Shown here: positions 54,495-62,350 of the stretch, piece by piece | Position numbering within the stretch: the first letter of the stretch is position 1 | Layout: each line of letters opens with the position of its first letter | Assembly (NCBI RefSeq): GCF_024807615.1 | Contig: NZ_JANUCJ010000001.1 | Coordinates: 620,001 to 684,000 of the forward strand | DNA: 64,000 nt | Source of the DNA: Tsukamurella ocularis | Lineage (GTDB): Bacteria; Actinomycetota; Actinomycetes; Mycobacteriales; Mycobacteriaceae | Reading direction: 5' to 3' | Notes under the pieces: model-generated | The model's input: only the letters and a program-made list of their open reading frames with translations | What the model was told of the DNA's origin: nothing | Database searches by the model: none | Made by a program: the position numbers and the translations under genes

Positions 54495-56267
54495 ATGCGT
54501 TCCACCTTGCTCCCGTCCGCCCACCCCTCCCGCAGCGGCGCGGCGGTCCTCGCGATTGCCGCCCTCGCGGCTTCCCTCGTCGCCTGCTCCGAGGATGACG
54601 TGGTGACCAAGTTCGCGACCGCGCTCTCGGCGCGGGACGCCTCGCAGGCCGCAGGCGTCACCTCCGATCCCGAGTCCGCCACGACCGCGCTCCAGGCCAC
54701 CTTCGACGGCATGGGCGATGCGAAGCCGACCGTCACCGCCGGCAAGGACGGGGAGGACCGGACACTCACGTGGTCGTGGGCACTGCCCCGCAAGCACGGC
54801 GTGCGTTTCACTACCAAGGTCGCGGCCGGGGGCGGCAAGGTCACCTGGAAGCCCTCCGTCGTGCATCCCGACGCGACATCCGAGGGCGCGCGGCTGCTCT
54901 ACGCGGACGAGAAGCCGTACAGCACACCGGTCGTGGACCGGAAGAACGCGCCGTTCTTGACCTGGCAAACGGTGACCGTCGTGAACCTGGACCCGGCGAA
55001 GGCCGCCTCCGCGGACGCACTCGCCACCCGGCTCGCCGCCGCCGACCCGACGGTGACCGCCGCCGGCCTGCGGAAGACGGTGGAGGGCAAGGACTCCCCC
55101 ACGGCCGTCATCTCGCTACGTGCCGCCGACGCGAAGAAGGTCGGGAAGCTCAGCGGGATCGACGGGGTGACCGTGCGCGAGGAGGGACGCCTGCTCACCG
55201 CGGCGCCGGTGCTGCGGTCGCCCGTCGTCGCGGGCCTGGAGGAGAAGTGGCGCAGCGCCGTCGACGCCGCGGCCGGGTCCTCCGTCACTGTCGTCGACGG
55301 CAACGGCAAGCCACTGCGGCTCGTCGACTCCTTCCCCGCCGCGCCGGTGCAGCCCGTCCGGACCACGCTGGACGCAGGGCTGCAGCGCGCCGCCAACGCC
55401 GCCGTCGCCGGCGAGAAGCGCGCGACGATGCTCGTCGCGATCCGCCCGTCGACCGGCGGGATCCTCGCGGTCGCGCAGAACGCGGCCGCCGACAAGCAGG
55501 GCCCCGTCGCCCTGACGGGCCTGTACGCGCCCGGCTCGACGTTCAAGACCATCACCACCGCCGCCGCTCTGGACGCGAAGATCACCACGCCCGACGCGCA
55601 GCTCGCCTGCCCGGGCCGCGCCACCTTCGGCGACCGCACGATCCCCAACGAGAACGAGTTCGCGCTCGGCACCGTGCCGTTGCACACCGCCTTCGCGAAG
55701 TCCTGCAACACGACGATGGCGGGCCTGGGCACGCGGCTCGGCGACACCGCCCTCGCCGACACGGCGAAGCGGTTCGGGCTGGGCGTGGACTTCACCATCC
55801 CCGGGATCACGACGGTGACCGGCTCGGTCCCCGCCGCCCGCACCCCCGCCGAGCGCGTCGAGGAGTCGATCGGGCAGGGCCGGGTCACCGCGTCACCCTT
55901 CGGCCTGGCGGTCGTCGAGGCCTCGCTCGCGAGCAGCACCATGGTCCGGCCCGCGCTGTTCGAGGGTGAGCCCGCCCCGGCGAACACGCAGCCCCAGCCG
56001 ATCGACGCCGGCGTCGCGGACGCGCTGCGCACCGCGATGCGCGAGACGGTGACTTCGGGAACCGCGACGGCGCTGCGCGACATCGAGGGTCTCGGGGGCA
56101 AGACCGGCACCGCCGAGTTCGGCGACAACACCCACGCGCACGGCTGGTTCGCCGGCATCGTCGGCGACCTCGCCTTCGCGACACTCGTGGTCTCCGGCGA
56201 AAGCTCCGGGCCTGCCGTCGCCGTGAGCGGCGCCTTCCTCCGCGGCGCGGGCGGCGACCTTCCCTGA
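54495..56267 (+). CDS. Lipoprotein penicillin-binding protein (PbpLipo-like)
   Basis: 590 residues. The N-terminal lipobox is ASLVAC (Cys near residue 31). An NTF2-like MecA_N domain (about 35-145) is followed by a PBP dimerisation part and a transpeptidase with PGSTFKTI (Ser nucleophile), SCNTT and GGKTGTAEFG. This layout matches Rv2864c-type PBPs, which cross-link peptidoglycan and tolerate some beta-lactams. It follows a beta-lactamase-like gene and a LysR regulator, which suggests a small cell-wall module. Confidence 0.92.
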   Translation: MRSTLLPSAHPSRSGAAVLAIAALAASLVACSEDDVVTKFATALSARDASQAAGVTSDPESATTALQATFDGMGDAKPTVTAGKDGEDRTLTWSWALPRKHGVRFTTKVAAGGGKVTWKPSVVHPDATSEGARLLYADEKPYSTPVVDRKNAPFLTWQTVTVVNLDPAKAASADALATRLAAADPTVTAAGLRKTVEGKDSPTAVISLRAADAKKVGKLSGIDGVTVREEGRLLTAAPVLRSPVVAGLEEKWRSAVDAAAGSSVTVVDGNGKPLRLVDSFPAAPVQPVRTTLDAGLQRAANAAVAGEKRATMLVAIRPSTGGILAVAQNAAADKQGPVALTGLYAPGSTFKTITTAAALDAKITTPDAQLACPGRATFGDRTIPNENEFALGTVPLHTAFAKSCNTTMAGLGTRLGDTALADTAKRFGLGVDFTIPGITTVTGSVPAARTPAERVEESIGQGRVTASPFGLAVVEASLASSTMVRPALFEGEPAPANTQPQPIDAGVADALRTAMRETVTSGTATALRDIEGLGGKTGTAEFGDNTHAHGWFAGIVGDLAFATLVVSGESSGPAVAVSGAFLRGAGGDLP

Positions 56268-56332
56268 TTCGGCTGTGCGATCGCAGTGAACATTGCTAAC
56301 CTGAAACCCGCATTCGCAAAGAAGGGATTCTC

Positions 56333-56623
56333 ATGGCGCATCGACGATCGCTCGGCAGTCGAGCACTGGCCACCGGCCTCGCCGCGTTCGGCCTGGTCTC
56401 GGCGACCTTCGTGTCCCCGATCGCCATCGGCGCGGCAAACGCACTCGAGCCGTGCCCTCAGGGGCAGGCGCCCTTCTGGAACGGCAAGAACTGCGTCCTG
56501 CAGCTGTGCACACCGCCCTACAACCCGACGTTCCCGCCGTGCACGATGCCGCCGCCCACCGCTGCGCCGACGGCCGTGCCGACCGCTCCTGCGGCTCCCG
56601 GAGCCGTCCCCGGCATGCCGTGA
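56333..56623 (+). CDS. Small secreted Pro/Thr-rich protein
   Basis: 96 residues. A signal peptide (LATGLAAFGLVSATFVSPIA, cleavage near AANA) precedes a short Cys-containing part (EPCPQGQAPFWNGKNC, LCTPPYNPTFPPC) with four cysteines, and a Pro/Ala/Thr tail (PPPTAAPTAVPTAPAAPGA). AAGGGA lies eight bases upstream of the ATG. Probably an exported cell-wall-associated protein of unknown role. Confidence 0.75.
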   Translation: MAHRRSLGSRALATGLAAFGLVSATFVSPIAIGAANALEPCPQGQAPFWNGKNCVLQLCTPPYNPTFPPCTMPPPTAAPTAVPTAPAAPGAVPGMP

Positions 56624-56637
56624 CCTAGTATCGGCCC

Positions 56638-57228
56638 GTGTTCGTCAAGGTGTGTGGGCTGCGGACGCCCGAGACCGTCGACGCCGCGGTCGAGGCGGGC
56701 GCCGACGCGATGGGTTTCGTCTTCGCGCCCGGCAGCGTCCGGCTGATCGGCCCCGTCTCGGCCAGGGAGCTGATCGCACGGGTTCCGGACCGCATCGAGA
56801 CTGTCGGCGTCTTCCGCGGCCAGGCGATCGACGAGGTGCTGCGCCTCGCCCGGGACTCCGGCGTCGACACCATCCAGCTGCACGGCGACGAGCCCGCCGA
56901 GCACTTCGCCCGCGCCGCCGAGGGGGGATTCCGCACCATCCGCGCGATCTCCGCCTCCCGATTCACCGCCTCGGGCCACACCGGTGACGGGCGCCTGCTC
57001 ATCGACGCGACAGTGCCGGGCTCCGGCGCGACCTTCGCCCCCGCGGACCTACCCGTGCCGCCGACCGTCGACTGGCTGCTTGCCGGCGGCCTGCGCCCGG
57101 ACAACGTCGCCGCGCTGATCGCCGCCTTCGGGCCGTCGGGCGTGGACGTCTCCAGCGGCGTCGAGTCAGCACCCGGGGTGAAGGATCCTGCGCTGATCCG
57201 CGCGTTCGTCGCCGCCGCCCGGTCCTGA
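56638..57228 (+). CDS. trpF: Phosphoribosylanthranilate isomerase (stand-alone TrpF)
   Basis: 196-residue TIM barrel. The catalytic Cys is in FVKVCGLRTPE and the catalytic Asp in LLIDATVPG; the phosphate-binding ends LLAGGLRPDNV and VDVSSGVES are intact. It catalyses the third step of tryptophan synthesis. Many related actinobacteria lack trpF because bifunctional PriA covers this reaction, so a separate copy is notable. TAGTAT six bases before the GTG suggests a leaderless mRNA. No other trp genes are nearby. Confidence 0.88.
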   Translation: MFVKVCGLRTPETVDAAVEAGADAMGFVFAPGSVRLIGPVSARELIARVPDRIETVGVFRGQAIDEVLRLARDSGVDTIQLHGDEPAEHFARAAEGGFRTIRAISASRFTASGHTGDGRLLIDATVPGSGATFAPADLPVPPTVDWLLAGGLRPDNVAALIAAFGPSGVDVSSGVESAPGVKDPALIRAFVAAARS

Positions 57229-57252
57229 CCTGCGGTTCCCGGTCCGAAGCCA

Positions 57253-57272
57253 TCCCCTACGGGGAGTAGTAT
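57253..57272 (+). promoter_or_regulatory. Dyad and -10 before the Met/His-rich membrane protein
   Basis: TCCCC-TAC-GGGGA (57253-57265) is a perfect dyad resembling copper-sensor sites in its C- and G-runs but lacking the outer TA pairs. TAGTAT (57267-57272) follows and ends seven bases before the GTG at 57280. Confidence 0.45.
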
Positions 57273-57279
57273 TCCGCCT

Positions 57280-57924
57280 GTGTTCCGCCCCGCCCACCCC
57301 GAAGCCGCGCTCCGTGGCGCCGCGGTGGGCACGGTCTCCTTCGCGGCGAGCCTGACTGCGCACGCGTTCGCCATGCGCGGCGGAGGTTCCGCGATGTCGG
57401 GCCATTCGATGCCCGGCCACGACATGAGCGCCATGCCGGGACACGACATGTCGACGATGACCGGGCACGCCATGGCCGGGCACGCGATGCACTCGATGCC
57501 GGCGATGGACGCGCCCGCCGTTGCTGCGACACCGTCGATCCCCACGACCTCGGTACTGCTCCTCGCCGTCGTGTGCGCGCTCCTCGGGGTGCTCGCCGCG
57601 CGGCCACGCACGGCCGGGCCGCGGGCCGCCGCCGCACTGTTGCTGCTCGGCCAGGGTGCGGGCCATCTCGCGCTCGGTGTGACGATGGGCCATCTCGCTG
57701 TGAGCCCGACCATGGCCGCCGCGCACCTGGTGGCTGCGGTCACCGCGGGCGCCGCGATCGCCGGAGCCGAGCACGCGCTGCGCGTCGCGCTGGCGACGCT
57801 CGCACCCCTGACCCCGACCTGGCGGGAGCGGTCGCGCACCGTCGTCACCCCGGTCTGGACATTCCGCGCCGTCCCGCTCCCCGTGCTCGCGCGGCACGGG
57901 GCGCTGCGCGCGCCGCCCGCCTGA
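57280..57924 (+). CDS. Met/His-rich membrane protein (putative copper handling)
   Basis: 214 residues. After a first hydrophobic segment comes a loop (residues about 35-75) of repeated Gly-His-x-Met units, for example SGHSMPGHDMSAMPGHDM, then three membrane helices and a basic tail. Such Met/His loops bind Cu(I)/Cu(II) in copper carriers. A conserved GHLALGVTMGHLA helix also holds His and Met. It lies 88 bases upstream of a PepSY protein gene and probably shares its function. The metal is inferred. Confidence 0.7.
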   Translation: MFRPAHPEAALRGAAVGTVSFAASLTAHAFAMRGGGSAMSGHSMPGHDMSAMPGHDMSTMTGHAMAGHAMHSMPAMDAPAVAATPSIPTTSVLLLAVVCALLGVLAARPRTAGPRAAAALLLLGQGAGHLALGVTMGHLAVSPTMAAAHLVAAVTAGAAIAGAEHALRVALATLAPLTPTWRERSRTVVTPVWTFRAVPLPVLARHGALRAPPA

Positions 57925-58012
57925 CACCCCACACCCCGCATCACCCACCCGGATCGGCCCTGCGCCGCCCGGGCTTCCCGCGCGTACGCGCACTACCTCG
58001 TGAGGTGTTCCC

Positions 58013-59482
58013 ATGTCAGTGACCGATTCGGCGGCCGAGAACGCGCCGCCGACCGAATCCACTCCACCCGCCGCCCCGCCCGCCCGGGCCCGGCCCGGGT
58101 GGCGCGCCGCGATCCTGCGGCTCCACTTCTACGCGGGCCTGCTCGTCGGCCCGTTCCTGCTCATCGCGGCGATCAGCGGCGGCCTGTACGCCGCCGCACC
58201 GACCGTCGAGAAGTTCGTCTACGCCGACCAGCTCAAGACGCGGACGGACGGCCCCGCCCGGCCGCTGGCCGAGCAGGTCGCCGCGGCGCAGGCCGCCCGC
58301 CCCGGCCTGCAGGTGACGGCGGTACGGACCGGCGACGGCCCCGGGCTCACCACCCGCGTGCTGTTCGACGATCCGGCGCTCACCGCCGACGGCCGCCAGC
58401 TCGCCGTCTACGTCGACCCCGCGTCGGCGCAGGTCCAGGGCGCGCTGCCCGTCTACGGCTCCGTCGAGGCGTTGCCGATCCGGTTCTGGATCGACCGGCT
58501 GCACGTCGACCTGCACCTCGGCGACGTGGGGCGCTTCTACAGCGAGCTCGCGGCGTCGTGGCTGTGGGTCGTCGCGCTCGGCGGCTTCTACCTGTGGTGG
58601 CGGCACCGGCGGGGAAACCTGCGGCGGATGCTGGCCTACGACCGCAAGGCCAAGGGCCGGGGCGGCCGGATGAGCCGGCACGCCGCCGTCGGCACCTGGC
58701 TGCTCCTCGGACTGCTGTTCTTCTCCGCGACCGGTTTGACCTGGTCGAAGTACGCGGGCGAGAACATCGGCCAACTGCGCGCGGAGCTGGGGTGGACCAA
58801 GCCCGCACTGTCCACGTCACTGACGCCGGGCGGCGAGCACGGCGGCGGCGGTGAACACGCCGATCACCAGATGCCCGTCGCTGCCCCTGCGGTGGCGCCG
58901 GAGGTCGCGGAGCAGACCAGGGCCCGCAACATCGCGGTCCTGGACCGGGCCGTCACGGAGGCCGCCGCCCGCGGGGTCGACGGTGCCGTCCAGGTCTCCA
59001 TCCCGAAGGATCCGAACGTCGCGATCACGGTGGCCCAGACCCGGCAGCCGTGGCGGATGGGGATCGACTCCGCCACCGTCGACCCGAACACCGGGCAGGT
59101 GATCACGGTGCTCGCCTTCGCGTCCTGGCCGCTACTGGCGAAGGCGACGGAGCTGCTCATCAACACCCACATGGGCTGGCAGTTCGGTCTGCTCAACCAG
59201 ATCGTATTGGTTGCGTTCGCAGCACTTCTCGCCACGGTGATCGTGCGCGGCTACCTCATGTGGTGGCAGCGGCGGCCGAAACGCGGCGGGCTCCCGAAGC
59301 CGCCGGCGCGGGGCGCGATCCGGAAGGTCGAACCGTCGCACGCGATTCCGGCGATTCTGGGCATCGCGTTCCTCGGTTGGTTCTTGCCGGTGTTCGGCGT
59401 TTCGCTGCTGGCGTTCGTGGTCCTCGATCTTGCGATAGGCGTGGCTAAGAGGGGTAGGGCTAACCTAAGAAATAGCCCCTGA
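58013..59482 (+). CDS. PepSY-associated transmembrane protein
   Basis: 489 residues. An N-terminal membrane helix (LHFYAGLLVGPFLLIAAISG) begins the PepSY_TM layout, with further helices near 190 (SWLWVVALGGFYLWWRHRRG), 390 and 450. The large extracytoplasmic part has a His-rich loop GGEHGGGGEHADHQMPVA near residue 280. PepSY_TM proteins are often next to iron or copper uptake and cuproenzyme genes and may reduce or pass metal. Upstream is the Met/His-rich protein; downstream is ferritin. Confidence 0.88.
   Translation: MSVTDSAAENAPPTESTPPAAPPARARPGWRAAILRLHFYAGLLVGPFLLIAAISGGLYAAAPTVEKFVYADQLKTRTDGPARPLAEQVAAAQAARPGLQVTAVRTGDGPGLTTRVLFDDPALTADGRQLAVYVDPASAQVQGALPVYGSVEALPIRFWIDRLHVDLHLGDVGRFYSELAASWLWVVALGGFYLWWRHRRGNLRRMLAYDRKAKGRGGRMSRHAAVGTWLLLGLLFFSATGLTWSKYAGENIGQLRAELGWTKPALSTSLTPGGEHGGGGEHADHQMPVAAPAVAPEVAEQTRARNIAVLDRAVTEAAARGVDGAVQVSIPKDPNVAITVAQTRQPWRMGIDSATVDPNTGQVITVLAFASWPLLAKATELLINTHMGWQFGLLNQIVLVAFAALLATVIVRGYLMWWQRRPKRGGLPKPPARGAIRKVEPSHAIPAILGIAFLGWFLPVFGVSLLAFVVLDLAIGVAKRGRANLRNSP
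59450..59468 (+). promoter_or_regulatory. IdeR/DtxR-type box upstream of ferritin
   Basis: The 19-base site ends in GGCTAACCTAA, a perfect half of the iron-box consensus, with about 14 of 19 positions matching overall. A weaker TAGG/GGCTAA element lies 15 bases upstream. The site is inside the end of the PepSY gene and centred about 87 bases before the predicted ferritin start site, which suits activation. Confidence 0.6.
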
Positions 59483-59545
59483 CCTGCGGAAAGGGTCGCC
59501 TTGCCTGCGTTGCGCGGCAGCTGGAACGGTTCTAGAGTCGAGCCC

Positions 59546-60049
59546 ATGAAGCTCACGGATGCACTCGAAGAGAAGTTCAACGATCAGATCACGCTCGAGT
59601 TCGAGGCCTCGCTGGTCTACCGCCAGCTGGCCATCGAGATGGAGATCCGGGATCTGCCGGGCATCGCCGCCTGGCTGCGCCATCAGGCCGACGAGGAGAT
59701 CGTCCACGCCAACAAGTGGATCGATCACCTCTCGGACCGCGACAACCACCCGAAGATCGGCGCCTCGGCGGCCCCGAAGGTGGACGTGCAGACCGTCCTC
59801 GACGTCTTCAACGTCGCGCTCGAGCACGAGCGTCGCGTGTCGGACTCGATCCGCGACCTGTACCGGGCCGCGAACGACGACATCGACTCCAAGAGCCTCA
59901 TCCAGTGGTTCGTCAACGAGCAGGTCGAGGAGGAGGCCACGGTCAGTGAGATCGTCGGTCGCCTCAAGCTGATCGACGGTGACGGCCCCGGCCTCCTGCG
60001 CCTCGACGAGGAGCTGGGCTCACGTCCGACGCGCACCACCGAGGCCTGA
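59546..60049 (+). CDS. Ferritin (non-heme)
   Basis: 167 residues forming the four-helix ferritin bundle. Ferroxidase ligands are visible in TLEFEASLVYRQL, ADEEIVHANKW, ALEHERRVSD and EQVEEEATVSE. It resembles BfrB/Rv3841, which stores iron and limits Fenton damage. TTGCGC (59510-59515), 17 bases and TAGAGT (59533-59538), the last ending seven bases before the ATG, predict a leaderless mRNA. A strong terminator follows. An IdeR-type box upstream suggests iron activation. Confidence 0.93.
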   Translation: MKLTDALEEKFNDQITLEFEASLVYRQLAIEMEIRDLPGIAAWLRHQADEEIVHANKWIDHLSDRDNHPKIGASAAPKVDVQTVLDVFNVALEHERRVSDSIRDLYRAANDDIDSKSLIQWFVNEQVEEEATVSEIVGRLKLIDGDGPGLLRLDEELGSRPTRTTEA

Positions 60050-60073
60050 TCAAGCCACCTATTGCAGCCCGGG

Positions 60074-60105
60074 AAACGGGGTCCTCCGCCAGGAGGGCCC
60101 CGTTT
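60074..60105 (+). terminator. Intrinsic terminator after ferritin
   Basis: AAACGGGGTCCTCC pairs with GGAGGGCCCCGTTT over a four-base loop with one G-U pair, followed by a T run. A classical Rho-independent terminator, unusual in such GC-rich DNA. Confidence 0.9.
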
Positions 60106-60145
60106 TTCGCGCGTTGGACTTGACCGCCCGTGCTAATTTTTGACC

Positions 60146-60781
60146 ATGCGGCCAGAAAACGAGTCGACCGGCCAACGGTCGTTCATCGAGGAGGCACGCC
60201 GCCGACAGATCCTCGATGCGGCGGTCGAGGTGCTGGCCGAGGCCGGCTTCGGCGGCGCCTCCCTCGCCCGGATCGCCGAGCGCGCCGGCATCTCGAAAGG
60301 CGTCATCTCGTACCACTTCGACGGCAAGGACGAGCTCCTCCGGCAGGTCGTGATCTCTCTGTACGAGGACGGCGCCGCAGCGATGATCCCTCGGATCGAG
60401 GCGGAGCCGACCGCGCTCGGCCGGGTGCGCGCCTACATCGCGTCCAACCTCGAGTTCCTCGACTCCCACCGCGTGCACATCACGGCGATGATCGAGGTCG
60501 TCTACGGCCTCCGCGACGCCGCCGGACGCCCGGTGTTCGGTGTGACCGACGCGGACGATCCGTCCGTCGGCCCGCTGGCCGAGCTGCTCGCGGACGGCCA
60601 GGCCTCCGGGGAGCTCGGCGAGTTCGACGTCCGGTTCATGGCGCAGCAGATCCGCGACTCCATCGACGGGGCCGGCAACCGCGCATCCCGCGACCCCGGT
60701 CTCGACCTCGGTCCGTACACCGCACGCATGCTCGACCTCTACCTCACCGCGGTGCAGCCCTCGCCGCGCGACCCCGCCTGA
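60146..60781 (+). CDS. TetR family transcriptional regulator
   Basis: 211 residues. The N-terminal HTH is clear (ARRRQILDAAVEVLAEAGFG, then IAERAGISKGVISYHFDGKD). The C-terminal ligand domain is typical in length and helical. TAATTT six bases before the ATG at 60146 supports this start over the TTG at 60140 and suggests a leaderless mRNA. It is 18 bases upstream of a glycosyltransferase gene, probably its target or operon partner. Confidence 0.92.
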   Translation: MRPENESTGQRSFIEEARRRQILDAAVEVLAEAGFGGASLARIAERAGISKGVISYHFDGKDELLRQVVISLYEDGAAAMIPRIEAEPTALGRVRAYIASNLEFLDSHRVHITAMIEVVYGLRDAAGRPVFGVTDADDPSVGPLAELLADGQASGELGEFDVRFMAQQIRDSIDGAGNRASRDPGLDLGPYTARMLDLYLTAVQPSPRDPA

Positions 60782-60799
60782 CCCTCTCGGAGGCGCACC

Positions 60800-62314
60800 A
60801 TGACGGAGACCAGCACGGCATCCTCGGCGGACCCGACGCCCACTGACCGCCACGACCTCGCCCCGATCGCATGGATCCTGCTGCTGCCGATCCTGGGCAT
60901 CAGCGCCGGCGCGGCACTGTTCGGCGCGAGTAGGTACCACCTCTTCGGCGACGAGCTGTACTTCATCGCCGCGGGCCACCACCTGTCGGTGAGCTACGCC
61001 GACCAGGGGCCGATCCTGCCGCTGCTCGCGCTCCTCGGCGACGCCATGCCCGGCGATTCCCTCGTGCTGTTCCGGCTGCCCTCGGTCCTGATCACGCTCG
61101 CCGGGATCCTGGTGTCGGCGTTGATCGCCCGCGAGCTCGGCGGCGGTCGCTTCGCGCAGTCCCTGGCCGCGGGCGCGTACGCCACGTCGACCTTCCTGCT
61201 GCTGCAATCCTCGCTGCTCGCGACCAACGCGATCGACACCCCGCTGTGGGTGGCGATCACGTGGCTGCTGGTGCGCTGGGTGCGCACCCGGCAGGACCGG
61301 CTGCTGTTCGCGGTAGGCGTGGTGACCGCGATCGACATGCAGGTCAAGTGGCTGATCCCCGTGTTCTGGGTGTGCACGATCGCGGCATCCCTCGTCTGGG
61401 GCCCACGGGATCTCGCGCGCCGGCCCGCGCTGTGGGCGGGCGGCGCGTTCACCGTGGTCACGATGGTCCCCGCCCTGCGGTGGCAGGCAGAGCGCGGCTG
61501 GCCGTACCTCCAGCTCACCGATCAGGTCGCCGAGGAGAGCCAGTACGCGGGCGGGCGCATCGGCTTCGTCCCGATCATGCTGCTCACCGCGGGCGTACTC
61601 GGCGCACTCCTGCTCCTCTACGGCCTCTACGCCCTGATGCGGTCGGATCGGTTCCGCCCGTACCGGTTCCTGGCGCCCGCCTTCGTGCTGCTGGTGATCG
61701 TCTTCATCATCACGGCCGGTCGCCCGTACTACCCCGGCGGGATGCTGCCGGTGATCATCGCCGCCGGCGCCGTCGCCTTCGAGGCGCTGCCGAAACTGAA
61801 GGTGGCGCTGACCGTGCCCCTGTCGATCCTCGCGGTGGCCTCCATCGTCGTGAGCCTGCCCCTCACGCCCGAATCCGAGATCAAGCCGGCGAAGTCCCTG
61901 GAAGAGGCCGGACCGCAGATCTCGGTGTACGGCCAGTTCGGCTGGCCCGAACTGACCCGGACGGTCGAGCAGTCGATCGCGGAGCTGCCGGAAGGCGAAC
62001 GGCCGCAGGCGATCGTCGCCAGCTCCTACTGGCAGGCGTCGGCTCTGCAGTACTACGGGCACGGCCTGCCTCCCGTCTACAGCCCCAGCCGAGGCTACGG
62101 ATACTTCGGCGAGCCCGCGGATTCGGCGACGACGGTGCTCCGCGTCATCAACTCCGACGCCGAGCTGCGGGACGACATGTGCGACCGGGCACGCACGCTC
62201 CGGCGCTTCGACCACCGGATCGGCTTCCCGACCGCCTCGACCGGCGTGGACATCCGGCTGTGCCACCCGCGTGCGCCGTGGTCGAGGCTGTGGCCGGAGC
62301 TGCGCCGTATGTGA
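60800..62314 (+). CDS. GT39-like membrane glycosyltransferase (ArnT/PMT family)
   Basis: 504 residues with about ten membrane segments. The first extracytoplasmic loop carries LFGDELYFIAAGHHLS, the Asp-Glu pair used by GT-C enzymes to take polyprenyl-phosphate-linked sugars. The C-terminal part (about 370-504) is an extracytoplasmic domain. It probably transfers mannose or another sugar to a lipid, protein or wall glycan. GGAGG precedes the ATG. Downstream of a TetR gene. Confidence 0.86.
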   Translation: MTETSTASSADPTPTDRHDLAPIAWILLLPILGISAGAALFGASRYHLFGDELYFIAAGHHLSVSYADQGPILPLLALLGDAMPGDSLVLFRLPSVLITLAGILVSALIARELGGGRFAQSLAAGAYATSTFLLLQSSLLATNAIDTPLWVAITWLLVRWVRTRQDRLLFAVGVVTAIDMQVKWLIPVFWVCTIAASLVWGPRDLARRPALWAGGAFTVVTMVPALRWQAERGWPYLQLTDQVAEESQYAGGRIGFVPIMLLTAGVLGALLLLYGLYALMRSDRFRPYRFLAPAFVLLVIVFIITAGRPYYPGGMLPVIIAAGAVAFEALPKLKVALTVPLSILAVASIVVSLPLTPESEIKPAKSLEEAGPQISVYGQFGWPELTRTVEQSIAELPEGERPQAIVASSYWQASALQYYGHGLPPVYSPSRGYGYFGEPADSATTVLRVINSDAELRDDMCDRARTLRRFDHRIGFPTASTGVDIRLCHPRAPWSRLWPELRRM

Positions 62315-62349
62315 GACGCCGGACCGGGCCCTGGGCCCGGTCCGGTCTC
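62313..62349. terminator. Terminator between convergent glycosyltransferase and dehydrogenase genes
   Basis: CCGGACCGGGCCC (62319-62331) and its exact reverse complement (62333-62345) flank a single T, with an extra GAGA/TCTC pairing outside. Fits between the two convergent stops and can serve both. Confidence 0.85.
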
Positions 62350-62350
62350 G

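Noticed and set aside
56296-56312. GCTAACCTGAA as an IdeR box before the secreted protein
   Set aside because: Only one half resembles the consensus; the other half matches at chance level.
60059-62266. 735-codon open frame on the minus strand over TetR and GT39 genes
   Set aside because: Antisense shadow with low-complexity Arg/Gly/Asp composition; the plus-strand genes have recognisable motifs.
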